Shown: positions 44,041 through 52,407 of the stretch, in pieces
Layout: the number at the start of each line of letters is the position of its first letter
How positions within the stretch are numbered: the first letter of the stretch is position 1
Assembly: GCA_947444195.1 (NCBI GenBank)
Contig: CANEZL010000004.1
Location: 62,001 to 126,000, forward strand
DNA: 64,000 nucleotides
Direction of reading: 5' to 3'
Source: Methylobacteriaceae bacterium
GTDB taxonomy: Bacteria; Pseudomonadota; Alphaproteobacteria; Rhizobiales; Beijerinckiaceae
Program-made: the position numbers and the translations under genes
Notes under the pieces: generated by a model
What the model saw: the letters and a program-made list of their open reading frames with translations, nothing else
The model's database searches: none
Told to the model about the DNA's origin: nothing

Positions 44041-44367
44041 ATGTTCATCGCCATGAACCGCTTCAAGGTCGTGAAGGACGCGACCGCGGACTTCGAGCAG
44101 GTCTGGCTCGGGCGCGACAGCCATCTCGGCGAGATGGACGGCTTCGTGGAGTTCCATCTCCTGCGCGGCCCGGAAGCCGAGGACCACGTGCTCTACGCCT
44201 CGCACACGGTCTGGCGCTCGCGCGCCGATTTCGAGGCCTGGACCCGCTCCGAGCAGTTCCGCAAGGCGCATGGGCGCGCGCCCAGCACCCGCCCGCTCTA
44301 TCTCGGCCACCCGCAATTCGAGGGTTTCGAGGCGATCCAGACCCTCGCCAACAGCGACGCCGCCTGA
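44041..44367 (+). CDS. Antibiotic biosynthesis monooxygenase (ABM) domain protein, HmoA-like
   Basis: 108 residues, a single ABM ferredoxin-like domain: MFIAMNRFKVVKDATADFEQ, FVEFHLLRGPEAEDHVLYAS and HTVWRSRADFEAWTRSEQF. The layout resembles heme-degrading monooxygenases of the HmoA/IsdG kind, whose heme-cleft residues are Asn (residue 6 here) and a Trp and His. Heme degradation is possible but unproved. AGGAAAG precedes the ATG. Confidence 0.82.
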   Translation: MFIAMNRFKVVKDATADFEQVWLGRDSHLGEMDGFVEFHLLRGPEAEDHVLYASHTVWRSRADFEAWTRSEQFRKAHGRAPSTRPLYLGHPQFEGFEAIQTLANSDAA

Positions 44368-44723
44368 GAGCCCGCCCCGCCGCCCTCGCAACGATGCGGG
44401 CCGGGCACGCCCGGTCCGCCCCCCGTCCCTGGCCCCATCCCTGGCCCCCGCCCCCGCCCCCGCGCCCCGCTCGCGGATTCCCGCGTCCCGGGCGGGCGCG
44501 GCCGTCCGGCCATCGGTCCGGCACCACCCCCGGCTCCTTCCCGCAGGGCGGAAGAGCGCCCTTGGCCCCGAGCGCTCGGCCCCCGAGCGCTCGGCCCCCG
44601 AGCGAGCGCCGGATCCGATCCGATCCGCCCCGCCCGGGTCCGCCCCTTGCTCAGTCAACTCCGCAAGCGCGGGACGACGCTCCGTCCGTCCCGCTGCGGG
44701 ACACTTCTGAGCCTTCGCGGATC
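44368..44723. other. GC-rich low-complexity leader with short tandem repeats
   Basis: A 356-bp gap with no credible gene. It holds a C-rich run at about 44425-44468 (CCCTGGCCCC, CCCGCCCCCGCCCCCG), tandem 15-bp units CCCGAGCGCTCGGCC at about 44568-44605, and a GATCC triplet array at about 44611-44625. It probably contains the leader and promoter of the following glycosyl-1-phosphate transferase gene. Confidence 0.5.
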
Positions 44724-46235
44724 ATGGCCATTCAGATGCTTCACGAGCGCATCTCCGAAACGTACCAGGCCCTGCCCCGGCAGAGCCGCCGCAGCGTCTG
44801 GTCGGCGCTCCTGCCGCAGCGCGGCCGGGCGGCCATGCGCGTCGGCCTCTCGCTGGCCGTGGCCTTCGCCGATCTCGTCGCCATCGTCGGCACGGCCCTG
44901 CCGATCGAGATCGGCTACCACGCCATGGCCTACGGCGGCCCGATGGCGCTCTCCGAGCTGAAATCCTGGCGCATCGCCGGCCTGCTCGCCCTCGTCATCA
45001 TCGTGTCGGAGGCCCTGCGCGGGCACTACACCTTCGAGAGCCTGACCACGCGCAAGCGCCCCCTGGAGCAGACCGCGACCCTGTGGTTCGCGGCCTGGGG
45101 CGCGCTCCTCGTCGTCAGCTTCGCCACCAAGACCACCACCGAGCTCTCCCGCGCGGTGACCCTGTTCGACTTCGGCCTCGGCCTGCCGGTGCTGCTCCTC
45201 GTGCGGGCCCGCACCGTCTCGGTCCTGCGCCGCTACCTGACCCCGGCCTCCTCCTCGGCGAGCCGGGTGCACCTCGTCGGCTTCGAGGAGGACATCGCCC
45301 GCTTCTACGCCGGCAACGAGGCGGACGCACTGGGCATCCGCGTGGTCGGCACGAGCTACCTGCGCCGCGTGGCCGGGGATGCCGGCCCGGCCGCGCGGCA
45401 GGCGCAGCTCGCCGAGGATCTCGACCTCGCCGTCTCCGTGGTGCGCTTCCTGCGCCCGGACGACGTCTTCGTCCTCATCCCCTGGGCGGATTCCACCGAG
45501 GTCGAGCGCTGCATCGACGCCTTCCTGCGGGTGCCGGCCGCCCTCCACCTGCGCCCCGGCACGGTGCTCGACCGCTTCCCCGACATGCAGGTCGCCCGCG
45601 TCGGCCGGCTGTCCGGCATCAATATCGGCCGGCGTCCCCTGAACCTCGCCGAGATCGTGCTGAAGCGCGCCTTCGACCTCGTGGCGGCCTCCCTCGCCCT
45701 GGCGCTGCTCGCCCCCCTCTTCGCGGTGCTCGCCGTGCTGATCCGCCTCGACAGCCCCGGTCCGGCCCTGTTCCGGCAGAAGCGCTACGGCTTCAACCAG
45801 CAGCCCTTCGCCGTCTACAAGTTCCGCAGCATGCGCGCCGAGACGAACGCCGCGTTCAAGCAGGCCACCCGCAACGACGCGCGCATCACCCGGATCGGCG
45901 CCTTCCTGCGCCGGACCAACCTCGACGAGCTGCCCCAGCTCCTCAACGTGATCAAGGGCGAGATGTCCCTGGTCGGGCCCCGCCCCCACGCGCTGGCCCA
46001 CGACCGCAGCTTCGAGCGGCGCATCGCCCTCTACGCCCGCCGCCACAACGTGCGCCCCGGCATCACCGGCTGGGCGCAGGTCAACGGCCTGCGCGGCGAG
46101 ACGCTGACCGACCTCGACATGGAGCGGCGCGTCACCCACGACCTGCACTACATCGACAACTGGTCGATCTGGTTCGACATCCAGATCATCGTCCAGACGG
46201 TGTTCTCCCGCCGCGCCTACCGGAACGCCTTCTGA
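44724..46235 (+). CDS. Polyprenyl glycosylphosphotransferase (undecaprenyl-phosphate sugar transferase)
   Basis: 503 residues, of the WbaP/PssY-like exopolysaccharide initiators. N-terminal membrane helices at about 40-160, a soluble central region (about 175-295), one more helix near 315-340 and the C-terminal bacterial sugar-transferase domain: [41 protein letters not shown] and [17 protein letters not shown]. It moves a sugar phosphate to undecaprenyl phosphate to start a polysaccharide repeat unit. No other glycosyltransferase adjoins. Confidence 0.92.
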   Translation: MAIQMLHERISETYQALPRQSRRSVWSALLPQRGRAAMRVGLSLAVAFADLVAIVGTALPIEIGYHAMAYGGPMALSELKSWRIAGLLALVIIVSEALRGHYTFESLTTRKRPLEQTATLWFAAWGALLVVSFATKTTTELSRAVTLFDFGLGLPVLLLVRARTVSVLRRYLTPASSSASRVHLVGFEEDIARFYAGNEADALGIRVVGTSYLRRVAGDAGPAARQAQLAEDLDLAVSVVRFLRPDDVFVLIPWADSTEVERCIDAFLRVPAALHLRPGTVLDRFPDMQVARVGRLSGINIGRRPLNLAEIVLKRAFDLVAASLALALLAPLFAVLAVLIRLDSPGPALFRQKRYGFNQQPFAVYKFRSMRAETNAAFKQATRNDARITRIGAFLRRTNLDELPQLLNVIKGEMSLVGPRPHALAHDRSFERRIALYARRHNVRPGITGWAQVNGLRGETLTDLDMERRVTHDLHYIDNWSIWFDIQIIVQTVFSRRAYRNAF

Positions 46236-46269
46236 CGGCGAGCGGGCTCGGACGGGATCGGCCGGCCCA

Positions 46270-46764
46270 TCACCCCTCGGAGGCGCGGTCGCGGCAGGCG
46301 CCGCACTCGCCCTCCACCTCCAGGATCCGGCTCGCCGGCCGGAAGCCCGCCCGGGCGAGCGCCCTGTCGAGGCCGGCCTCGACCTCCGGCGCGGTGGTCT
46401 CGTCGATGCCCCCGCAGGAGCGGCAGATCAGGAAGACCAGCCCCTCGGCCGCCCCGTGGTCGTGCGCGCAGGAGACGAAGGCGTTGCGGCTGGCGATGCG
46501 GTGGACGAGGCCGAGCTCGGTGAGGAAGTCGAGGGCCCGGTAGACCGAGACGGCGGCCACCCGGCGCCCCGGCAGGCTCAGGCGCTCGGCGATGTCGTAG
46601 GCGCCGAGCGGCCCGCGGGCGGCGGCGACCGTCTCCAGCACCTCGCGGCGCAGGCGCGTGAACTGCAGGTCGCGCTCGCGGCAGAGACGCTCGGCCCGGG
46701 CGAGCACGTCCGGCGCGGTGCAGCAGCCCTCGCCGCGATCGTGCGTGTGCGCGTGCGTGCCCAT
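46270..46764 (-). CDS. zur: Fur-family zinc uptake regulator
   Basis: 164 residues. Winged helix: LQFTRLRREVLETVAAARGP and VAAVSVYRALDFLTELGLVH. Structural zinc site CxxC in FLICRSCGGIDE and in EGECGACRD; N-terminal His-rich HAHTHDRGEGCC and SCAHDHGAA add ligands. Divergent from a zinc ABC transporter with a palindrome between, which is the usual Zur layout. Confidence 0.9.
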   Translation of the reverse strand: MGTHAHTHDRGEGCCTAPDVLARAERLCRERDLQFTRLRREVLETVAAARGPLGAYDIAERLSLPGRRVAAVSVYRALDFLTELGLVHRIASRNAFVSCAHDHGAAEGLVFLICRSCGGIDETTAPEVEAGLDRALARAGFRPASRILEVEGECGACRDRASEG

Positions 46765-46808
46765 CCCGGGAAACCTCGAGGCCGGGCCGGCCGGATTGAA
46801 GCCGGCCC

Positions 46809-46825
46809 GTGTTACAGTGTATCAC
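46809..46825. promoter_or_regulatory. Candidate Zur box
   Basis: GTGTTACAGTGTATCAC is a 17-bp palindrome, 7 of 8 positions matched around a central G, between zur and the divergent zinc transporter operon. It resembles known alphaproteobacterial Zur sites (GTTAT-rich palindromes). Confidence 0.65.
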
Positions 46826-46913
46826 GCCGGACTATAGGCGGCCCCGGATTGCGCGGCAAACCGCGATCCCGTCCCGAGCCCGCATCCACCTCCGCCCGAC
46901 GCCGAGCGCCCCG

Positions 46914-47045
46914 TTGTCCCGCACCCACCCGCCGGCGTCCCCGCCCCGTCCCTCCCTGTTCCGCAGCGGCCTCGCGCCCCGGCTCGCCCTGGCGGCGGGG
47001 CTCGTGGTGCCGCTCTGGCTCGCGATCCTCTGGGCCACGGCGTGA
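46914..47045 (+). CDS. Possible small membrane protein upstream of znuC
   Basis: 43 residues if it starts at the TTG at 46914. A basic, Pro-rich N-terminus (MSRTHPPASPPRPSLFRSG) leads to a hydrophobic helix LALAAGLVVPLWLAILWATA at the C-terminus. The stop overlaps the GTG of znuC, suggesting translational coupling. No family recognised; the start is a guess. Confidence 0.45.
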   Translation: MSRTHPPASPPRPSLFRSGLAPRLALAAGLVVPLWLAILWATA

Positions 47046-47914
47046 GCGGCGGCCTGCACCCGCCGGCCCCCGGCGCCCTGCGGCTGGCCGGCCTGACCCT
47101 GGGCTACGACCGGCACCCGGCCGTGCACCACCTCGACGGGACGATCCCCGCGGGCGACCTCCTCGCCCTGGTCGGGCCGAACGGGGCGGGCAAGTCGACC
47201 CTGCTGAAGGGCCTCGTCGGGGAGATCCCCTGCCTGGAGGGCGCGGTCCTGCGCGGGGTGCCGCGGGAGGCCGTGGCCTACCTGCCCCAGGCCGACGAGA
47301 TCGACCGCAGCTTCCCCCTCTCGGTGCTCGACCTCGTGGGCATGGGGCTGTGGCGCTGGGCCGGGCCCTGGCGCAGCCTGGGCCGCCGCCGCGGCCGGGT
47401 CCTCGAAGCGCTCGCCGCCGTCGGCCTGTCGGGCTTCGAGGAGCGCGGCATCGGCACCCTGTCCGGCGGCCAGTTCCAGCGCGCGCTCTTCGCCCGCCTG
47501 ATCCTGCAGGACGCAGCCGTCATCCTCCTCGACGAGCCCTTCACGGGGATCGACGCGCGCACGCTCCAGGACCTCCTCGCCCTGATCGCGCGCTGGCACG
47601 GGCAGGGCCGGACGGTGGTGGCCGCCCTGCACGACCTCGACCAGGTCCGGGCCCATTTCCCGAGCACCCTGCTCCTCGCCCGCGAGCCCGTGGCCTGGGG
47701 GCCGACCCGGCAGGTGCTGACGGCGGCCAACCTCGCCCGCGCCGCGCGCCTCTCCGAGGCCTGGGACGAGAACGCCGCCGTCTGCGCCCGCGGCCCCGCG
47801 GGCGAGGCGGGACACCACCACCACGGGTCCGGCCCGACCCTCGTGCACGGCGGCCAGGATCATCACGACCACGCGCATCACGGCCACGGGCACCGGCACG
47901 GGGACGCCGCGTGA
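47042..47914 (+). CDS. znuC: Zinc ABC transporter ATP-binding protein, ZnuC-like
   Basis: 290 residues. Walker A VGPNGAGKSTLLKGL, Q-loop YLPQADEIDR, signature LSGGQFQRALFARL, Walker B VILLDEPFTGID, and H-loop AALHDLDQVR. The C-terminus (about 258-288) is rich in His (HHHHGSG, HHDHAHHGHGHRHG), consistent with zinc handling. GTG start overlaps the small ORF, stop overlaps znuB (GTGA). Substrate inferred from the adjacent zur. Confidence 0.9.
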   Translation: MSGGLHPPAPGALRLAGLTLGYDRHPAVHHLDGTIPAGDLLALVGPNGAGKSTLLKGLVGEIPCLEGAVLRGVPREAVAYLPQADEIDRSFPLSVLDLVGMGLWRWAGPWRSLGRRRGRVLEALAAVGLSGFEERGIGTLSGGQFQRALFARLILQDAAVILLDEPFTGIDARTLQDLLALIARWHGQGRTVVAALHDLDQVRAHFPSTLLLAREPVAWGPTRQVLTAANLARAARLSEAWDENAAVCARGPAGEAGHHHHGSGPTLVHGGQDHHDHAHHGHGHRHGDAA

Positions 47915-48795
47915 GCGCGGTGCTCTCCGGCCTGCTGGCGGGCGCGCTCGGGCCCTTCGAGTTCGGCTTCATGCGGCGCGCCCTGGTCGGCTGCCTCGCG
48001 CTCTCCGTCTCGGCCCCGCCGATCGGCGTCTTCCTGATGCTGCGGCGGATGAGCCTGATGAGCGAGGCCATGAGCCACGCCATCCTGCCGGGCGCCGCCG
48101 CGGGCTTCCTCGTCGCCGGCCTGTCGCTGCCCGCCATGACGCTCGGCGGCCTCGTCGCCGGCCTCGTGGTGGCCCTGCTCGCCGGGCTCGTCACCCGCGT
48201 CACCGCCCTGCGCGAGGATGCGAGTCTGGCCGCCTTCTACCTGATCTCGCTGGCCGGCGGCGTCCTGCTCGTGTCGTTGCGCGGCTCGCAGATCGATCTC
48301 CTGCACATCCTGTTCGGCTCGGTGCTGGCCCTCGACGACGCGGCCCTGTGGCTGCTCGGGGGCATCAGCACGCTCACCCTGTTCGCCCTCGCGGTGCTCT
48401 ACCGGCCGCTGGTGATGGAATGCGTCGATCCGCTCTTCCTGCGCACGGTGAGCCGGGCGGGCGGCCCGGCGCACTACGCCTTCCTCGGCCTCGTGGTGGT
48501 CAACCTCGTGGCGGGCTTCCAGGCGCTCGGCACCCTGCTCGCCGTCGGCCTGATGCTGCTGCCGGCGATCACGGCCCGCTTCTGGGCGGCCGACCTCGGC
48601 GGCCTGATCGGGGCCTCCGTGCTGTTCGGCGCCCTGGCGAGCGTGGCGGGCCTCGTGCTCTCCTACCATCTCGACCTGCCGAGCGGCCCGGCGATCGTGC
48701 TGGTGGCGGGCTTCGTCTACCTCGTCTCGATGCTGGCCGGCCCGCGCGGCGGCCTCCTGCGCCGCCTCGTCCGGCCCCGCCATCTCGAGGCCTGA
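47911..48795 (+). CDS. znuB: Zinc ABC transporter permease, ZnuB-like
   Basis: 294 residues with about eight hydrophobic helices, ABC-3 family. FGFMRRALVGCLALSVSAPP, MRRMSLMSEAMSHAILPGAA-type start of the EAA-like region (RRMSLMSEAMSHAILPG) and TLLAVGLMLLPAITARFWA are present. The substrate-binding ZnuA is not next to it and would need to be elsewhere. Confidence 0.9.
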   Translation: MSAVLSGLLAGALGPFEFGFMRRALVGCLALSVSAPPIGVFLMLRRMSLMSEAMSHAILPGAAAGFLVAGLSLPAMTLGGLVAGLVVALLAGLVTRVTALREDASLAAFYLISLAGGVLLVSLRGSQIDLLHILFGSVLALDDAALWLLGGISTLTLFALAVLYRPLVMECVDPLFLRTVSRAGGPAHYAFLGLVVVNLVAGFQALGTLLAVGLMLLPAITARFWAADLGGLIGASVLFGALASVAGLVLSYHLDLPSGPAIVLVAGFVYLVSMLAGPRGGLLRRLVRPRHLEA

Positions 48796-48844
48796 TACGG
48801 CGGGGCCTCCTGTTCCCGCTCCGCGCGGGGACGAGAGGGCCGGC

Positions 48845-49507
48845 TCAGCGGCAGGGTTGCGGGCAGAGCCTGGCCGCGAAGCCGCCGCCCTCGGCGACGA
48901 CGACCGCGGCGACGCTGCGGGTCTTCCGCGCCGCGCCGCCCCAGCACCCGTCGGTGACGACCTCCGGCAGGGTCTGCGTCTCCGGGGCGGTGCCGCTGGC
49001 ATCGTCGAGGCGCACCGCCGTGAGGCTCGACACGGACTGGCCCATATTCGTGAAGCTGCCCTCCAGCAGCACCTCGTCGCGCCCGTCGCGGTCGGCGTCG
49101 GCGCTCGCGGCGAGGCGCTGGAACTGGCTCGGCTTGGTGAGCCGGTAGAAGCGGGGCGCGCCCTCGGTGAGAACGAGGAGCACGGGCGCGGGGGCGTTCG
49201 GGAAGGGATCGAGCGCCACGGGCGCCGAGCGCTGGATCAGGTAGATCCGCTCCCGGGCGCCCGGCCGGGTGAAGGCGCCGCGCGCCGTGCCGAGCACCGC
49301 GAAGCTCTTGCCCATATCGCTGCGCAGGGCCGCCGGCGCACCGTTGAGGGCGCGGGCGATCTCGGCGCGCTCGGCCGGGCCGTGGCGCGGCTCGCCCGCG
49401 CGCACGGCGGGGTCGCGGTAGTCGAGCACGAGGCGCGGCCCGGCCGATGCGGGCCCGAGGCCCGCCAGGACGAGGAGACCGAGACGGATCCCGCGCCGTG
49501 CCGTCAT
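48845..49507 (-). CDS. Secreted hypothetical protein with a Ca-binding-like loop
   Basis: 220 residues. Signal peptide MTARRGIRLGLLVLAGLGPA with cleavage after about ASA. ASADADRDGRDEVLLEG resembles an EF-hand or FG-GAP-type loop. Four cysteines near the C-terminus (DGCWGGA and ARLCPQPCR) may form disulfides in the periplasm. An ATG at 49519 is an alternative start. Family not recognised. Convergent with znuB. Confidence 0.7.
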   Translation of the reverse strand: MTARRGIRLGLLVLAGLGPASAGPRLVLDYRDPAVRAGEPRHGPAERAEIARALNGAPAALRSDMGKSFAVLGTARGAFTRPGARERIYLIQRSAPVALDPFPNAPAPVLLVLTEGAPRFYRLTKPSQFQRLAASADADRDGRDEVLLEGSFTNMGQSVSSLTAVRLDDASGTAPETQTLPEVVTDGCWGGAARKTRSVAAVVVAEGGGFAARLCPQPCR

Positions 49508-49695
49508 GCCGCCCGCCATGCCCGCTCCCGATCGTACCCTGCCGCTCCGCGATCGCACGGGCGATTCCGGCGGGCCGGATCCCCGCGTCTCCCACCCCGC
49601 GCGACGGCCGTCAGGCTGCGCCGGAGAATGGACGGAATCGTGGCCGCTCCCCGGTGGGGCGCGAGGCGGATCGGTGGGGGATCGGTCGGTTCGGG

Positions 49696-49772
49696 TGGCG
49701 CGGGCGACGGGGCTCGAACCCGCGACCTCCGGCGTGACAGGCCGGCACTCTAACCAACTGAGCTACGCCCGC
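49696..49772 (-). tRNA. tRNA-Asp (GTC), copy 1
   Basis: On the minus strand the gene starts GCGGGCGTAGCTCAGTTGGT. The anticodon stem CCGGC/GCCGG encloses CTGTCAC, giving anticodon GTC, and the T arm has GGTTCGAGCC. The acceptor stem is GCGGGCG/CGCCCGC with discriminator G and an encoded CCA. 63 bp from an identical second copy. Confidence 0.97.
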
Positions 49773-49835
49773 GTGGCGCAGGTGCGGACCGGTGCTGGGC
49801 CGGTCCCGCGACGATCAGCGATGCTGAGGGAAACG

Positions 49836-49912
49836 TGGCGCGGGCGACGGGGCTCGAACCCGCGACCTCCGGCGTGACAGGCCGGCACTCTAACCAACTG
49901 AGCTACGCCCGC
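49836..49912 (-). tRNA. tRNA-Asp (GTC), copy 2
   Basis: Same sequence as copy 1 over its entire length including CCA. As the upstream copy, it is probably transcribed first, with both made from one precursor. The promoter should be to the right, in 49913-50000. Confidence 0.97.
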
Positions 49913-50262
49913 ACGGCGTCGTCGCCCTCGTCGCGGCGACGGCCGGGGTTTAGGAGGGGGCCGGTGCGCTGTCAAGGCGGCGGGGGCGACTTTCGCGCCG
50001 GCTGAGGATGGCCGGCGATTCCCGCGGGAATGCCGGTCCGGGCCTGCGCGCATCCGCCCGTCTGGAGGGTATGGGACACAGACCCATATTCTGTGCGCCA
50101 AGGCGCCTTTGTGCGACGCGCAATGCCCTTGTCTCGCATGGGCTGCTCGACTAAGCCTCCGCCACGCGCACTCTGGCATTGGAGCAATTCCATCTGCCGG
50201 CAAGGTTCGGGCCAGGGGCGGGTCCGGCGGCGCTGCGGTCTCACACGGTTCGCGGGGTTCGC
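49913..50262. promoter_or_regulatory. nuo operon leader with interlocking inverted repeats
   Basis: 350 bp between the tRNA-Asp pair and nuoA without a credible gene. At 50070-50088 the arms TATGGG and CCCATA match perfectly; at 50077-50095 CACAGA and TCTGTG match perfectly and share sequence with the first. The two hairpins exclude each other. They sit 168 bp before nuoA and may form an operator or an attenuator-like switch. Confidence 0.4.
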
Positions 50263-50628
50263 ATGACCGGTCTTCTGGCGGATTACCTGCCGCTCATCGT
50301 CTTCATCGGCGTGTCGCTGTTCATCGCCGCCGCGCTGCTCGTGGCGCCCTTCCTGGTGGCCTACAGCAGCCCGGATCCGGAGAAGCTCTCGGCCTACGAG
50401 TGCGGCTTCAACGCCTTCGACGACGCGCGCATGAAGTTCGACGTGCGCTTCTACCTCGTCGCCATCCTGTTCATCATCTTCGACCTCGAAGTGGCCTTCC
50501 TGTTCCCCTGGGCCATCACCTTCGGGGAGCTGGGCTGGCTCGGCTTCTGGTCGATGATGGTCTTCCTCGGGGTCCTCACGGTCGGCTTCGTCTACGAGTG
50601 GCGCAAGGGCGCCCTCGAGTGGGATTGA
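50263..50628 (+). CDS. nuoA: NADH-quinone oxidoreductase subunit A
   Basis: 121 residues with three membrane helices. [20 protein letters not shown] in the loop and [20 protein letters not shown] in helix 2 are conserved in NuoA/ND3. First gene of the operon; 37 bp before nuoB. Confidence 0.97.
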   Translation: MTGLLADYLPLIVFIGVSLFIAAALLVAPFLVAYSSPDPEKLSAYECGFNAFDDARMKFDVRFYLVAILFIIFDLEVAFLFPWAITFGELGWLGFWSMMVFLGVLTVGFVYEWRKGALEWD

Positions 50629-50665
50629 GAGACCGCCGCCCCGCCGTTCGCTTCTCGAGGCACGC

Positions 50666-51253
50666 ATGGCCTTCACCACCGAACTCTCCCGCGCACCGCT
50701 GATCGCCCCGCAGGCGAAGGGCATCATCGACCCCAATACGGGCCGCCCGATCGGTGCCGACGACCCGACCTTCCTCTCGATCAGCGACGAGCTCGCCGAC
50801 CGCGGCTTCCTGCTGACCACCACGGACGAGCTCATCAACTGGGCCCGGACCGGCTCGCTGATGTGGATGACCTTCGGGCTCGCCTGCTGCGCCGTCGAGA
50901 TGATGCAGATGTCGATGCCGCGCTACGATTGCGAGCGCTTCGGCTTCGCTCCGCGCGGCTCGCCGCGCCAGTCCGACGTGATGATCGTGGCCGGCACGCT
51001 CACCAACAAGATGGCGCCGGCGCTGCGCAAGGTCTACGACCAGATGCCCGAGCCGCGCTACGTGATCTCGATGGGCTCCTGCGCCAACGGCGGCGGCTAC
51101 TACCACTATTCCTACTCGGTGGTGCGCGGCTGCGACCGCGTGGTGCCGGTGGACATCTACGTGCCGGGCTGCCCGCCGACCGCCGAGGCGCTGCTCTACG
51201 GCGTGCTGCTTCTCCAGAAGAAGATCCGCCGCACCGGCACGATCGAGCGCTGA
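50666..51253 (+). CDS. nuoB: NADH-quinone oxidoreductase subunit B
   Basis: 195 residues. The N2 cluster ligands are visible: CC in [11 protein letters not shown], Cys in [10 protein letters not shown] and Cys in [12 protein letters not shown]. It sits in the peripheral arm next to the quinone site. The N-terminal 40 residues vary. 10 bp before nuoC. Confidence 0.97.
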   Translation: MAFTTELSRAPLIAPQAKGIIDPNTGRPIGADDPTFLSISDELADRGFLLTTTDELINWARTGSLMWMTFGLACCAVEMMQMSMPRYDCERFGFAPRGSPRQSDVMIVAGTLTNKMAPALRKVYDQMPEPRYVISMGSCANGGGYYHYSYSVVRGCDRVVPVDIYVPGCPPTAEALLYGVLLLQKKIRRTGTIER

Positions 51254-51263
51254 GGCAGGGGCC

Positions 51264-51911
51264 ATGACGAACGGCATCTCCATCCTGCCCCACACGGAGC
51301 CGGCGCTGGGCGATTCCGCCCTCCAGGCGCTGTCCGACCGGATCGGCGGCGCCCTCGGGCCGGCGGTCGTCGAGCGCGGCATCGCCTTCGGCGAGCTCAC
51401 CCTGGTGGTCCAGGCCTCCGACATCGTCTACGCGCTGACCTACCTGCGCGACGACCCGGCCTGCGCCTTCCGCTGCTTCATCGACATCTGCGGCGCCGAC
51501 TACCCGTCCCGCGCCCAGCGCTTCGACGTGGTCTACCACCTGCTCTCCCTGCGCCACAACGCGCGCATCCGCGTGAAGGTGCGCACGGACGAGACGACGC
51601 CGGTCCCCTCCGTGATCGACGTCTTCCCGGCCGCGAACTGGTTCGAGCGCGAGGCCTACGACCTCTACGGGATCCTGTTCTCGGGCCATCCCGACCTCAG
51701 GCGCCTCCTCACCGATTACGGCTTCGAGGGGCACCCCCTGCGCAAGGACTTCCCGCTCACCGGCTTCGTCGAGGTCCGCTACGACCAGGACGAGGCGCGC
51801 GTCGTCTACGAGCCCGTGAAGCTCACGCAGGAATTCCGCAACTTCGACTTCCTCTCGCCCTGGGAAGGCACGGACTACGTGCTGCCGGGCGACGAGAAGA
51901 AGACGGCGTGA
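51264..51911 (+). CDS. nuoC: NADH-quinone oxidoreductase subunit C
   Basis: 215 residues of the 30-kDa subunit. [40 protein letters not shown] and [19 protein letters not shown] form the family block. Separate from NuoD, unlike the fused NuoCD of enterobacteria. The stop is immediately followed by the left inverted repeat of the inserted element. Confidence 0.96.
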   Translation: MTNGISILPHTEPALGDSALQALSDRIGGALGPAVVERGIAFGELTLVVQASDIVYALTYLRDDPACAFRCFIDICGADYPSRAQRFDVVYHLLSLRHNARIRVKVRTDETTPVPSVIDVFPAANWFEREAYDLYGILFSGHPDLRRLLTDYGFEGHPLRKDFPLTGFVEVRYDQDEARVVYEPVKLTQEFRNFDFLSPWEGTDYVLPGDEKKTA

Positions 51912-51912
51912 G

Positions 51913-52391
51913 AGCGAATAGTGAGTAGTTCGTAGCGAATAGGGGCTGATCGTGGAGCGGTCTGCGATCACGTCCTACAAGGATCTGAAGGTTTGGCAGG
52001 ACGCCATGGCGCTAGCTGAGGCATGTTACGGGGAGACGCGGGCATTCCCGCGCGAGGAGATGTTCGGTCTGACCGCGCAGATCCGTCGCGCGGCGACCTC
52101 CGTCGCCGCCAACATCGCTGAGGGCCACGGTCGCGAGACCGGAGGCGCCTTCGTCCAGTTCCTCCGCGTGGCGCAGGGCTCGCTCAAGGAGCTGGAGACG
52201 CACATCCTTCTGTCCGGTCGCGTCGGACTGCTGACGGCCCCGCGTGCGGAGTCGCTTCTCGGGCGCTGCGAGGAGATTGGAAAGATGCTGCGCGCGCTGA
52301 TCCGCGCGCTTCAGAAACCCGAGGGGAATCGATAGGGATCCGACAATGACGCTGCATCCCTACTCGCTACTCGCTATTCGCTATTCGCTTT
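51913..52391. mobile_element. Inverted-repeat-flanked unit carrying a four-helix-bundle gene, inserted in the nuo operon
   Basis: The left end (51913-51945) reads GCGAATAGTGAGTAG then TAGCGAATAGGGG. The right end (52358-52391) is the complement of GCGAATAGCGAATAGCGAGTAGCGAGTAGGG, built from 8-nt units GCGAATA/GCGAGTA. The unit is about 480 bp, less GC-rich than nuo genes, and encodes only the S23-like protein. No transposase is seen, so it would be moved in trans. It splits the normally tight nuoC-nuoD junction. Confidence 0.75.
51952..52335 (+). CDS. Four-helix-bundle protein (S23 / 23S rRNA intervening-sequence family)
   Basis: 127 residues from a GTG. SYKDLKVWQDAMALAEACY, FGLTAQIRRAATSVAANIAE and GHGRETGGAFVQFLRVAQGS are diagnostic of this family, followed by KELETHILLSGRVGLL. 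Relatives are encoded in 23S rRNA intervening sequences and in diversity-generating elements as accessory proteins; their cellular role is unclear. It lies between nuoC and nuoD in the operon direction, so it should be co-transcribed with respiratory genes. Confidence 0.9.
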   Translation: MERSAITSYKDLKVWQDAMALAEACYGETRAFPREEMFGLTAQIRRAATSVAANIAEGHGRETGGAFVQFLRVAQGSLKELETHILLSGRVGLLTAPRAESLLGRCEEIGKMLRALIRALQKPEGNR

Positions 52392-52407
52392 CCGGCGGAG
52401 CCGGCCG

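Noticed and set aside
51912..52400. Insertion sequence with transposase
   Set aside because: The only open frame is a four-helix-bundle protein. There is no transposase or DDE-like motif.
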